From Bacteroidota bacterium (lineage in GTDB: Bacteria; Bacteroidota; Ignavibacteria; UBA10030; UBA6906): a stretch of 15,971 bases of DNA. Made by a program: the position numbers and the translations under genes. The stretch covers positions 1-15,971 of the forward strand of contig DPLS01000273.1 in the NCBI GenBank assembly GCA_003541875.1, read 5' to 3'. How positions within the stretch are numbered: the first letter of the stretch is position 1; every line of letters begins with the position of its first letter. Of the stretch, positions 5,292-13,493 are shown in pieces. The notes beneath the pieces were generated by a model that saw only the letters and a program-made list of their open reading frames with translations, ran no database searches and was not told the origin of the DNA.

Positions 5292-7898
5292 TCATCTCGT
5301 CTTCCTGCTCTTCTTCTTTGCTTTCCCGGTGGTTTCAATTTCCGCAATCTCAATACCTTCCCGTTTGCTTTGCCAGATCGCCCACGCAATTGCCACAGCA
5401 CACAGGATGGCGGCCAAACCGCCAATCGTCTTCATCGCCCACTGCATCTCGGGCGTCCCGCCCTTTGGTTCAATTGCGTTGGAGCTGAGAATCAGCCCGA
5501 GCGCAAGAAGGCTGACCATGTTCATGACCTTGATAAGCGGGTTGATTGCAGGTCCTGCAGTATCTTTCAAAGGATCGCCAACAGTATCTCCGGTCACGGC
5601 AGCCTTGTGTGCATCGGATCCTTTCCCGCCGTAGATACCATCTTCGATCATCTTCTTCGCGTTGTCCCAGGCACCACCCGCGTTCGACATGAAGACAGCG
5701 AGAAGCTGTCCGACCAGAATCATCCCTGCAAGAAATCCCCCCAGTGCATAGGGTCCAAGCAGGAATCCGACAACAAGTGGTGACATGATCGCCAGAAATC
5801 CCGGACCGATCAACTCCTTTTGCGCCGTATTCGTACAGATATCGACTACGCGTCCGTAGTCAGGTTTCTTCGTGCCTTCCCAGATTTCGGGATCGCGGAA
5901 CTGCTCACGGCACTCTTTCACGATGTGTGATGCAGCCCGTCCCACCGCGCGGATGAGCATACTGCTGAAGAGGAACGGGATCGCCCCACCAATAAGGAAC
6001 CCGACGAACACAATTGGATCGGCAACGGTGAGCCTTCCCGCCTCCCTGAAAAACTGTGATGTTGTCATCTCCCGAATGTTCTCCTCGCTGCCTACGGCAA
6101 TGACGGCAATGAAGCTCGCAAACAGCGACACGGCAGCAATCACGGCGGAACCGATGGCGATCCCTTTGGTCTCAGCTTTTGTCGTATTCCCAACAGCATC
6201 AAGATCAGCAAGGATCTGTCGCGCCCGTTTGTAACTGCCCGGACGTGCCTGTTCCATCTCGTGCGGTTCATATCCCATTTCGCCGATGCCGTTCGCGTTG
6301 TCCGCAACAGGCCCGAACACGTCCATCGATATCGTGTTCCCTGTCAGCGTCAGCATGCCTATTCCCGTCATCGCGATGCCGTATGCAATAAACAACGGCG
6401 GCGTACCCGCGTAGATAAACACCGATATCATGATCGCCGCGGCGATGACAACAATCGCAGCGACGGTACTCTCGTACCCAACCGCGAACCCCTGGATGAT
6501 GTTCGTGGCATGCCCGGTTGTGCAGGACTTTGCCAGACTCTTTACCGGATCGTGTCCGACGTGTGTGTAATAGCTGGTTACCTTGTTCAACACAATCGCG
6601 AGAAATACTCCGACAAGACACGTAAGCGCTGGACGAAGATCAAGCCCGGGCACGCCCCACGTGGCAAAGGAGGCAAGTCGACTTGGATCCCCGTCGGGAA
6701 ATCCGGCTGCCGCCATTGGATTGAAGCGAAGGTATTCAGCATCGAAGTGGAGATAGTAATAACCGAGAATGAAGAAACCGACAATGCTTATGAATGACCC
6801 TATCCAAAAACCACGATGAACACTTTTGAGGGCCTTGTCTGAAGCATCATGCTCTCCGGCACGAACGGTGTAGGTGCTAATGATCGAGCCGAGTACCCCA
6901 ATCCCGCGAACGAGTAGCGGGAAGATAACCCCCTTGTGCCCAAAGCTCGCCATGCCCAGAATCATCGCAGCGACGATCGTCACTTCATAGCTTTCGAAAA
7001 TGTCTGCCGCCATGCCCGCACAATCCCCAACATTGTCTCCCACATTGTCTGCAATAGTTGCCGCATTGCGGGGATCATCCTCAGGAATATCCTTCTCAAT
7101 CTTCCCGACGAGATCTGCCCCGACGTCAGCGGCCTTCGTGTAGATTCCTCCTCCCACGCGCATGAAGAGCGCGAGCAATGTCCCACCAAATCCGAACCCA
7201 AGCAAGGCCTCGTAGGCTTGATCGCCGAAGATCAGGAAAATTATCGTTCCTCCTAGAAGTCCCAATCCATCGGTCAACATTCCTGTCACCGTACCTGTAC
7301 GATATCCCAGCTGCATCGCATTACCATAGCTATGCATTGCCGCGGCAGCAACCCGAAGGTTTCCGGTGGTTGCGAGACGCATCCCTACAAATCCCACTGT
7401 CCAGCTAAACAATGCCCCTATGAGAAATGCCCCTGCGCGTCCCCACCGGAAGGCATCAACAGAGCCGGTATAGGTGAAGAACAACAGGACGGTGAGAATG
7501 ATAATGAGAGGCCCGATGCGCCGGAACTGCGCCCCGAGATACGCGTCCGCACCCTCACGAATCGCAGCAGCGATTTCCTGCATTTTCGACGTGCCTCGGT
7601 CAGCACGGTTTACCTGCCGGACCAGAAGCAAGGCATAGAGCAGACCGGCGACAGCGATGCCAAGTACCGCCATGAGACTGAACACTTCCATTGGCGTATA
7701 CTTCGGATCATTGAAGAGCGAAAACGGTACAAAGTGTCCGGATTCCACACGGGGTGGGATCATTGTCGTCGCTTGCTGGCCAAAACCGGACTGCCAGACA
7801 TACGCAGCCGCGAAGAGCACCATCATCACCGCCAAGTAGGTGCGCCGGGCCGTCTCCGATTTGGAGACCCTTTTGATTCGCGATATTATTGAGGTCAT
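5292..7898 (-). CDS. hppA: Membrane-bound proton-translocating pyrophosphatase, K+-independent type
   Basis: This is an 868-residue, very hydrophobic polytopic protein (roughly 16 membrane segments). It hydrolyses cytoplasmic PPi and pumps cations across the inner membrane. The diphosphate/Mg site is clear: D-V-G-A-D-L-V-G-K-I-E at 258-268, D-N-V-G-D-N-V-G-D-C-A-G at 284-295, D-N-A-N-G-I-G-E at 533-540 and G-D-T-V-G-D-P-L-K-D-T-A-G at 770-782. The sequence G-N-T-T-K-A at 570-575 has lysine where K+-dependent pumps have alanine, which marks the K+-independent, H+-pumping subgroup. Specificity for H+ over Na+ is inferred from that subgroup. The N-terminus carries an extra segment with a hydrophobic stretch at about 21-38. 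The start at 7898 lacks a convincing RBS. It is embedded between kinase genes rather than alone. Confidence 0.96.
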   Translation of the reverse strand: MTSIISRIKRVSKSETARRTYLAVMMVLFAAAYVWQSGFGQQATTMIPPRVESGHFVPFSLFNDPKYTPMEVFSLMAVLGIAVAGLLYALLLVRQVNRADRGTSKMQEIAAAIREGADAYLGAQFRRIGPLIIILTVLLFFTYTGSVDAFRWGRAGAFLIGALFSWTVGFVGMRLATTGNLRVAAAAMHSYGNAMQLGYRTGTVTGMLTDGLGLLGGTIIFLIFGDQAYEALLGFGFGGTLLALFMRVGGGIYTKAADVGADLVGKIEKDIPEDDPRNAATIADNVGDNVGDCAGMAADIFESYEVTIVAAMILGMASFGHKGVIFPLLVRGIGVLGSIISTYTVRAGEHDASDKALKSVHRGFWIGSFISIVGFFILGYYYLHFDAEYLRFNPMAAAGFPDGDPSRLASFATWGVPGLDLRPALTCLVGVFLAIVLNKVTSYYTHVGHDPVKSLAKSCTTGHATNIIQGFAVGYESTVAAIVVIAAAIMISVFIYAGTPPLFIAYGIAMTGIGMLTLTGNTISMDVFGPVADNANGIGEMGYEPHEMEQARPGSYKRARQILADLDAVGNTTKAETKGIAIGSAVIAAVSLFASFIAVIAVGSEENIREMTTSQFFREAGRLTVADPIVFVGFLIGGAIPFLFSSMLIRAVGRAASHIVKECREQFRDPEIWEGTKKPDYGRVVDICTNTAQKELIGPGFLAIMSPLVVGFLLGPYALGGFLAGMILVGQLLAVFMSNAGGAWDNAKKMIEDGIYGGKGSDAHKAAVTGDTVGDPLKDTAGPAINPLIKVMNMVSLLALGLILSSNAIEPKGGTPEMQWAMKTIGGLAAILCAVAIAWAIWQSKREGIEIAEIETTGKAKKKSRKTR

Positions 7899-7977
7899 TT
7901 CCGATGTCTCACGTCTGTGGCAATCGATGATACCGATAGTGGAGTGATCATGTCCTCTGCATCCGAAGGATCTCTTC

Positions 7978-8751
7978 TCAAGAAATCAGGCTTTCCGACG
8001 CCGACCTCCACCACTTTGCATATTCCACTTCCAGCACACGGTGTTCGGGGAATGCGTAGAACTTGAGTCCGGTTTGGTCGCCAAGGAAGAACCCACGGCG
8101 AATCGTTCGAAAGAATCCGTGCAGACGGGAATTCCGAGAGACCGTCTTTGTCTTCTTATCACCGCCCCTTTCAAGATCCTTGATACAATCGATGATGTGG
8201 AGAGGATCAGGATACGGGAGATAGCCTGCCAGCATCCCTTGTTCATCGCGGTCAAGAAGCATGTCAACAAAGAACAAGCGCGGCACACTAACCGGGTTGT
8301 TCGGATCGGTCATGAATTTCAGGAAGGCAGCAGGTGAGAGAGCAGAAACCACCAGCGGATACACTGGACAAAGTTCTTCATACAGATTTGGCCCAACTCC
8401 CTCTTCCTTTTCGTCATACGGAGAAGGGTCGAGCGACATGACGCGCCCGTCCGCCGTACACAAATAGAGCTTCCTGAAAACGGACAGAGGGAGGTGCTCG
8501 ATCACCCTGTAGACCGAGATGTATTTGCTTCGCTTCGGACGTCCATCAAGATGCGGGACACATCGCTGCTCGATATCATCCAGTTTGAAATAGTCGCTTT
8601 TCAGGAAGGGATCAATTTCAAAGAAGAGTACATTCCCTCTCACATTCTTCTGGGTCCCCACGGCCATGTATCGTCCGAACGCCTCAGGTTCGAGGTGGGA
8701 CGCAACCAGACCTTCGAAACGATAGCAGAGCATGTATAAATGAGTCTTCAT
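7978..8751 (-). CDS. Unknown two-module cytoplasmic protein (paralogue B)
   Basis: I do not recognise this 257-residue family. It is clearly paralogous to the gene just upstream (8815-9606), sharing H-L-Y-M at the N-terminus, L-V-A-S-x-L-x-P-x-x-F at 15-25, F-F-E-I-D at 43-47, D-G-R-P-K-R-S-K-Y-I-S at 69-79, K-K-T-K-T at 199-203 and a Y-A-K-W-W ending near 244-248. Each protein seems to contain two copies of the same module. Here L-V-A-S-H-L-E-P-E-A-F (15-25) echoes L-V-V-S-A-L-S-P-A-A-F (133-143), and R-S-K-Y-I-S is echoed by K-T-K-T-V-S. There is no signal peptide, membrane segment or known catalytic motif, so a soluble cytoplasmic protein is inferred. GGAG lies 6 nt before the start. It is 63 bp below its paralogue and 79 bp above hppA. 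Confidence 0.85.
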   Translation of the reverse strand: MKTHLYMLCYRFEGLVASHLEPEAFGRYMAVGTQKNVRGNVLFFEIDPFLKSDYFKLDDIEQRCVPHLDGRPKRSKYISVYRVIEHLPLSVFRKLYLCTADGRVMSLDPSPYDEKEEGVGPNLYEELCPVYPLVVSALSPAAFLKFMTDPNNPVSVPRLFFVDMLLDRDEQGMLAGYLPYPDPLHIIDCIKDLERGGDKKTKTVSRNSRLHGFFRTIRRGFFLGDQTGLKFYAFPEHRVLEVEYAKWWRSASESLIS

Positions 8752-8814
8752 TGCAATCTCCGTAGCGTGTCAGTCCTACTCTTCGCGATCGGCGACGAAG
8801 AGCACAGTCACGTC

Positions 8815-9606
8815 CTAATGGACAAATCTCCACCATTCATAGTACTTGTTCTCCAATTCGCTGATCGTCGGCATAGGATAGAAGAGAAGCTCGTCTCCAG
8901 CCGAAAACCAGAACCCGTGCCGTACCAGGGCGTACGATGCTTCACGGAGAGTCGTGCTCAAACTGATCGTCTTTGTTTTCTTGGACGCATCAGTTTTCAA
9001 TTCCACCAGATACTCATAGAGGCGCGTTGGGTTATTCTCCGGGATTGGCGAGTACATCATCTCCCGGTTCTTGTTCTTCTCCATGAACTCCGCCACGTTG
9101 AACTCGAACTGGGTGAAGCAAATCTTCGGCGCACCCTTTGACTTTGTTCCACTCGTTATGTACTTCCCGAACGCCCGCTGATCGAGCGTCGAGGCAACCA
9201 GGTTGGACAGGGGCGTGATTTCCTGATAGATTCGTACCAGCCCGGGCTCGTTCGTGGCAGTGTAAGCACGTGAGGAAATCTCCAGGGCTTTGCCATTGGT
9301 GGTAACCAAGTAGAGATTCTTCAGCGATCGGAGATCGACGTGTTCCAGTACTGCATACGAGGAAATGAACTTGGTCTTTTTAGGCTTTCCATCTGGGTGA
9401 GGAATCGTCAGTGCAAGGTAATGGTCAATGTCGAAATACGGATTCCGAAAGTTGATGTCAAGCTCAATGAAGATCACCTTGCCTCTGAAATGCTTCGCAC
9501 TCCCCACGGCATAGTGTTGGGCAAACTCTGTTGGGTTCAGTTGCGAAGAGACAAGAGCATTGATTGGGAATACAATCATGTACAAGTGTTTCTCGAATTC
9601 AGCCAT
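8815..9606 (-). CDS. Unknown two-module cytoplasmic protein (paralogue A)
   Basis: This encodes 263 residues from the ATG at 9606. A longer ORF to 9696 exists, but AAGGAG lies 5 nt before 9606 and the paralogue aligns from this start. The family is not recognised. Module 1 (about 16-112) has L-V-S-S-Q-L-N-P-T-E-F-A-Q-H-Y-A-V-G, then K-V-I-F-I-E-L-D and K-K-T-K-F-I-S. Module 2 (about 135-245) has L-V-A-S-T-L-D-Q-R-A-F-G-K-Y-I-T-S-G, then K-I-C-F-T-Q-F and K-K-T-K-T-I-S. The order and spacing of these blocks repeat, so an internal duplication is likely. The protein ends in Y-Y-E-W-W-R. There are no membrane or export signals. It begins the block that leads into hppA, 116 bp after the kinase stop. 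Confidence 0.85.
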   Translation of the reverse strand: MAEFEKHLYMIVFPINALVSSQLNPTEFAQHYAVGSAKHFRGKVIFIELDINFRNPYFDIDHYLALTIPHPDGKPKKTKFISSYAVLEHVDLRSLKNLYLVTTNGKALEISSRAYTATNEPGLVRIYQEITPLSNLVASTLDQRAFGKYITSGTKSKGAPKICFTQFEFNVAEFMEKNKNREMMYSPIPENNPTRLYEYLVELKTDASKKTKTISLSTTLREASYALVRHGFWFSAGDELLFYPMPTISELENKYYEWWRFVH

Positions 9607-9611
9607 CGTTT

Positions 9612-9617
9612 CTCCTT
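9612..9617 (-). promoter_or_regulatory. Ribosome binding site AAGGAG that fixes the start at 9606
   Basis: AAGGAG, 5 nt and ATG on the minus strand. It rules out the 30-codon longer reading frame beginning at 9696 and matches the N-terminus of the paralogue. Confidence 0.75.
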
Positions 9618-9718
9618 GATTTGAAGAACTATCGTATGATATTGTTGGTTGGATTTCGCTTACTTCCTGCATCAGGGGACCGCTTTCTGTTACCATCGTG
9701 TTGCATTAGCACAACCAT

Positions 9719-9828
9719 ATCCTCATCTTTGGATGCGAGCGGAACCTCCTTTGGCAAAACTCTTCACCTGTTCCACGGTAGCCATCGTTGTGTCACCGGG
9801 GAATGTTGTCAGCAGTGCACCATGCGCC
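9719..9828. repeat. Direct repeat partner of the kinase remnant at 5106-5215
   Basis: These 110 bp at the 3' end of the intact kinase gene match the orphan remnant 4,613 bp away at 98 of 110 positions, without gaps and in the same orientation. The two copies bracket the unknown-protein pair and hppA. Confidence 0.85.
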
Positions 9829-10805
9829 CAGCCTAGCTTAACCGCTTCTTCCGGAGTTTCTCCCGAAATCAGACCATAGAAGAAGCCGGATGCAAATCCA
9901 TCGCCGCCTCCAACGCGATCCACCACGTCCAATTCGCATGTCGGTGATACGTGTGTCTTCCCGTTCACCCACGCAACAGCACCCCAACTGTGACGGTTTG
10001 TGGAATGAACCTCACGCAAGGTCGTTGCTACTGCTTTCACTTGCGGGTGCTTCTTGACTACCTTGTCGATCATTCCGAAGAAGGTGCTTGGGTCAAGCTT
10101 CGACTTTGCCTCGACTTCGGGGCCCGGGATACCCAAACCTTTCTGCAGATCCTCCTCGTTGCCCACCAACACATCTGCGTTCTCCACAATCCGCGCCACA
10201 ACCTCCACTGCTTTCTGTTGTCCACCCCAGATGTTCCAGAGTTTTTCACGGAAATTCAAATCAAAACTCACGACAGCCCCTGCCTTCTTCGCCGCTTTCA
10301 TCCCTTCGATAATCACCTCCCCCGTTGTCGCCGAGAGTGCCGCAAAGATACCACCGCTATGGAACCACCGGACTCCGCCGGCAAAGATCGTATTCCAGTC
10401 AAAGTCGCCGGGCTTCAGTTGCGCCGCGGCCTCATTTGAGCGATTATAGAACACCACCGGTGCCCGAACACCCTGTCCCCGGTCGCTATACACGGCTGCC
10501 ATGTTCGGGCCGTTCACCCCGTTGTGCTTAAAGCGTTTGTAGAACGGCTTCACCCCCATTGCCCGCACCCGCTCAGAAATCAGGTCGCCAATCGGATACT
10601 CCACCATCGCCGTTGCGATTCCCGTGTCCATCCTGAAGCAATCAGACAGGTTTGCCGCAACGTTGAACTCCCCTCCACTCACGTGAATCTGACATTCAGT
10701 TGCCTTCCGGAACGGAATGATGCCCGGATCGAGACGATGCACTAATGCGCCCACCGAAACAAAGTCCAGTCCACCGGCAGGACGGATTGTTAGACCACTA
10801 CTCAT
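9723..10805 (-). CDS. PfkB-family sugar-acid kinase, KDG-kinase paralogue
   Basis: The protein has 360 residues. It shares with kdgK at 3969-5051 the D-R-V-G-G-G-D-G-F signature at 296-304 (catalytic D302), L-K-P-G-D-x-D-W, G-G-V-R-W-F-H-x-G-G-I-F, S-x-D-L-N-F-R-x-K-L-W and the G-G-S-A-R-I end. The N-terminal lid differs: V-G-A-L-V-H-R-L-D-P-G replaces the G-E-C-M-I-R-L-S of KDG kinases, and an N-G-V-N-G-P-N-M-A-A-V-Y segment replaces the matching stretch. These regions contact the sugar in PfkB enzymes, so a substrate other than KDG (another keto- or aldonic acid) is plausible. Calling it a second KDG kinase is the fallback. AAGGAG lies 6 nt before the start. It follows gnd by 57 bp, and its 3' end is duplicated as a remnant at 5106-5215. 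Confidence 0.85.
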   Translation of the reverse strand: MSSGLTIRPAGGLDFVSVGALVHRLDPGIIPFRKATECQIHVSGGEFNVAANLSDCFRMDTGIATAMVEYPIGDLISERVRAMGVKPFYKRFKHNGVNGPNMAAVYSDRGQGVRAPVVFYNRSNEAAAQLKPGDFDWNTIFAGGVRWFHSGGIFAALSATTGEVIIEGMKAAKKAGAVVSFDLNFREKLWNIWGGQQKAVEVVARIVENADVLVGNEEDLQKGLGIPGPEVEAKSKLDPSTFFGMIDKVVKKHPQVKAVATTLREVHSTNRHSWGAVAWVNGKTHVSPTCELDVVDRVGGGDGFASGFFYGLISGETPEEAVKLGWAHGALLTTFPGDTTMATVEQVKSFAKGGSARIQR

Positions 10806-10862
10806 TGCTTACTCCTTTCGTTCGTTTGCTTCATAATCTCTCTGATCCTCTCTGCATTTCCC

Positions 10863-12317
10863 CTAAACTTGATAGGTCGATGACGCAGTTGTACCACCGC
10901 GACCAGTCCAATTGGTGTGGAAGAACTCCCCGCGTGGCTTGTCAGTTCGTTCATACATGTGTGCCCCGAAATAATCACGCTGCGCCTGGAGGAGATTCGC
11001 CGGCAAACGCGCATTGCGGTACCCGTCAAAATAGTTCAACGCAGTGGAGAATGCTGGCACCCAGATGCCGTTCAGCAACGCAGTGGAAAGAACGCGACGC
11101 CATGCTTCCTGCGACGACTCGATCTTTTCCTTGAAGAACGGGTCAAGCATCAGGTTGGCAAGTTGCGGATTCTTATCGAACGCTTCCTTGATCCTCCCCA
11201 GGAATGCCGAGCGGATAATGCATCCGCCCCGCCAGAGCAATGCAATGCCTCCGTAGTTCAGATTCCATTTGAACTCCTCGGCTGCTGCATGCAACAATGT
11301 GAACCCCTGCGCGTAAGAGACGATCTTGGAGGCATATAGCGCTTTCTCGAGGTCCTGTAGAAACGCGACCTTGTCTCCAATGAACTTCAACCTCGGTCCA
11401 TTGAGAACCTTCGATGCAGCAACGCGATCTTCCTTGATTGCCGAGAGACACCGCGCATACACCGCCTCACTGATGAGGGTTAGTGGAATGCCAAGATCGA
11501 GTGACGTCTCGCTTGTCCACTTGCCGGTTCCCTTCTGCCCTGCCGTATCAAGGATTCTGTCGACCAACGGTTGACCGTCGGCGTCTTTAAATGCGAGTAT
11601 GTCTCGTGTGATCTCGATGAGATAGCTGTCCAGATCGCCAGTGTTCCACTTCTTGAACACTTCGTGCATCTCACCAGCGCTCATTCCAAGCAACTCCTTC
11701 ATGATCTGATATGCTTCACAGATAAGCTGCATATCGCCATACTCGATGCCATTGTGGACCATCTTCACAAAATGGCCGGCACCGTCGTTCCCCACCCAAT
11801 CGCAACACGGCGTGCCATCTTCAACTTTCGCAGCAATCGCCTGGAAAATCGGCTTCACGTGCGGCCACGCCGATGGCGACCCGCCGGGCATGATCGATGG
11901 TCCCTTGAGTGCTCCTTCCTCACCCCCCGATACACCCGTGCCAATGAACAGAAGTCCTTTCGACTCAAGGTACTTTGTCCGGCGAATGCTGTCGGGGTAG
12001 TGCGAGTTACCTCCGTCGATGATGATATCCCCCTTCTGAAGGTGTGGAATGAGCAATTCAATGAAATCGTCAACGGCCTTACCGGCCTTGACCATCAACA
12101 TGACCTTGCGTGGTGTCTTCAACGACTGCACAAATTCCATGATCGCGTGCGAGCCGATGAGCTTCTTGCCCCTGCCACGTCCACTGATGAAGGTATCTAC
12201 CTTTTCGATAGTACGGTTGTACACTGCACAGGTAAATCCCTTGCTTTCCATGTTCAAGACAAGGTTCTCACCCATGACTGCCAAGCCAACGAGTCCAATA
12301 TCTGCTTTCGTATTCAT
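10863..12317 (-). CDS. gnd: 6-phosphogluconate dehydrogenase, decarboxylating
   Basis: The protein has 484 residues, the usual long form. It converts 6-phosphogluconate and NADP+ to ribulose-5-phosphate, CO2 and NADPH in the oxidative pentose phosphate pathway. The Rossmann motif G-L-A-V-M-G is at 11-16, and N34-R35-T36 is typical of NADP binding. D-G-G-N-S-H at 101-106, G-V-S-G-G-E-E-G-A at 128-136 and the catalytic K185 and E192 in G-H-F-V-K-M-V-H-N-G-I-E-Y-G-D follow. The signature region I-L-D-T-A-G-Q-K-G-T-G-K-W-T is in the helical C-terminal domain, and the tail F-H-T-N-W-T-G-R-G-G ends the protein as in relatives. No good RBS precedes the start, 27 bp after pdxB. It may be translated by coupling. 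No zwf or pgl is visible. Confidence 0.97.
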   Translation of the reverse strand: MNTKADIGLVGLAVMGENLVLNMESKGFTCAVYNRTIEKVDTFISGRGRGKKLIGSHAIMEFVQSLKTPRKVMLMVKAGKAVDDFIELLIPHLQKGDIIIDGGNSHYPDSIRRTKYLESKGLLFIGTGVSGGEEGALKGPSIMPGGSPSAWPHVKPIFQAIAAKVEDGTPCCDWVGNDGAGHFVKMVHNGIEYGDMQLICEAYQIMKELLGMSAGEMHEVFKKWNTGDLDSYLIEITRDILAFKDADGQPLVDRILDTAGQKGTGKWTSETSLDLGIPLTLISEAVYARCLSAIKEDRVAASKVLNGPRLKFIGDKVAFLQDLEKALYASKIVSYAQGFTLLHAAAEEFKWNLNYGGIALLWRGGCIIRSAFLGRIKEAFDKNPQLANLMLDPFFKEKIESSQEAWRRVLSTALLNGIWVPAFSTALNYFDGYRNARLPANLLQAQRDYFGAHMYERTDKPRGEFFHTNWTGRGGTTASSTYQV

Positions 12318-12344
12318 ATTAAGTCTGCTAGTTCCATCTATGGT

Positions 12345-13475
12345 TTATGAGATTGATGTTCTGAATCCAAATTCTCTAACAACTGACTGAATGTTGTCTC
12401 CTGCGTTTACCAACTTCACCGCGTAAGCCGGAAATTCTCTGCGCAGCGGATATTCTGCTCGCTGCTTTTCAAACGTGTTTGGGGACTTGCGCAGCCTAAG
12501 ATCATCTGCAATGATGTCATGCGTATGGTGAACAACCGCGCGCATCACTTCCTGCTGATCAAGACCACTGCAATCCACTTCAATCAAGGTGTTGGTTGGA
12601 AGAGGTACGCTTTCAGGATACCACGAATCGATCGGCAGACCAAAAAAGCGGCTGAGCGCCTGGACGCTCGTTGCAGTGCCGTTCGCTTTGCCATCGGCTG
12701 AGTACCCCGCAATGTGTGGCGTACCAATATCCACCAAATCAAGCAGCTCCAAATCAATTTCCGGTTCGTCTTCCCAGACATCCAATACGCATGCTGCGAG
12801 TTTCCCTCCTCTGAGAGCTTGTTTGAGTGCCACCGCGTCCACCACCTCACCTCTTGATGTGTTGAACAAGATTTGATCCTTCCTCAGCCCGGAAAGTAGC
12901 TTTTCATCCACGAGATGAAAGGTCCTGTCCTCGCCTTCAAGATTCAACGGAACATGTAGAGTGATGATGTCTGCTTGCTCGATAACTGCATCCAACGATG
13001 CAAAGGAACTTCCCCCTTCTCGGCGCTCACGGGGCGGGTCGTTCAAGAGTACATTCACGCGAAGGGCTGTGCAAATCTTGGCCACTTTTCCCCCCACGTT
13101 GCCAACACCCACGATGCCAATCGTCTTATTGGATAGCTGGAAGTCCAGTTTCTTTGCCACCTCGAACAAGGCAGCACTGATGTACTGCTGAACCGATGAA
13201 GAGTTGCAGCCGGCAGCATTCGTCCAATGAATATTGTGGGACTCACAGTAAGCAGTATCAATGTGGTCATACCCGATGGTTGCGCTTGCGATGAACCGAA
13301 CGCTGGTACCTTCCAGCAACTTCCTATCGCATTTTGTGCGGGTACGGATAATCAACGCATCGGTCTTCAGTAGATCGTTGCGTGTGATCGCTCGTCCCTC
13401 CAAGTACACTACGTCGGCGTACTTCTCCAAAACGCCTTTGATGAACGGAATATCTCTATCAACCACCACATTCAT
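12345..13475 (-). CDS. pdxB: 4-phosphoerythronate dehydrogenase
   Basis: The protein has 376 residues, close to the 378 of the E. coli enzyme. It oxidises 4-phospho-D-erythronate to 2-oxo-3-hydroxy-4-phosphobutanoate, the second step of the DXP-dependent pyridoxal phosphate pathway. N-terminal V-D-R-D-I-P, the NAD-binding G-V-G-N-V-G-G at 123-129 and the D-isomer hydroxyacid dehydrogenase triad R208, E237 and H254 are all present, with the same numbering as I recall for E. coli PdxB. The C-terminal dimerisation domain (T-F-E-K-Q-R-x-x-Y-x-x-R-R-E-F) is specific to PdxB and argues against a general 2-hydroxyacid dehydrogenase. It sits 18 bp after the LarA homologue and 27 bp before gnd. A vitamin gene within a sugar-acid operon is unusual. 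Confidence 0.94.
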   Translation of the reverse strand: MNVVVDRDIPFIKGVLEKYADVVYLEGRAITRNDLLKTDALIIRTRTKCDRKLLEGTSVRFIASATIGYDHIDTAYCESHNIHWTNAAGCNSSSVQQYISAALFEVAKKLDFQLSNKTIGIVGVGNVGGKVAKICTALRVNVLLNDPPRERREGGSSFASLDAVIEQADIITLHVPLNLEGEDRTFHLVDEKLLSGLRKDQILFNTSRGEVVDAVALKQALRGGKLAACVLDVWEDEPEIDLELLDLVDIGTPHIAGYSADGKANGTATSVQALSRFFGLPIDSWYPESVPLPTNTLIEVDCSGLDQQEVMRAVVHHTHDIIADDLRLRKSPNTFEKQRAEYPLRREFPAYAVKLVNAGDNIQSVVREFGFRTSIS

Positions 13476-13493
13476 GAGTTCTCTCTTCCATCG

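Noticed and set aside
6261..6797. 178-codon plus-strand ORF inside hppA, and similar long antisense ORFs at 3088-3729, 7332-7892 and 11571-12350
   Set aside because: They are shadows of strong conserved genes on the minus strand, with R/H/S-rich translations and no start signals.
5106..9828. Integrative element with att-site repeats formed at the kinase 3' end
   Set aside because: There is no integrase or mobility gene between the repeats, and the mismatches fall at synonymous codon positions, which fits a decayed paralogue better than an att duplication.
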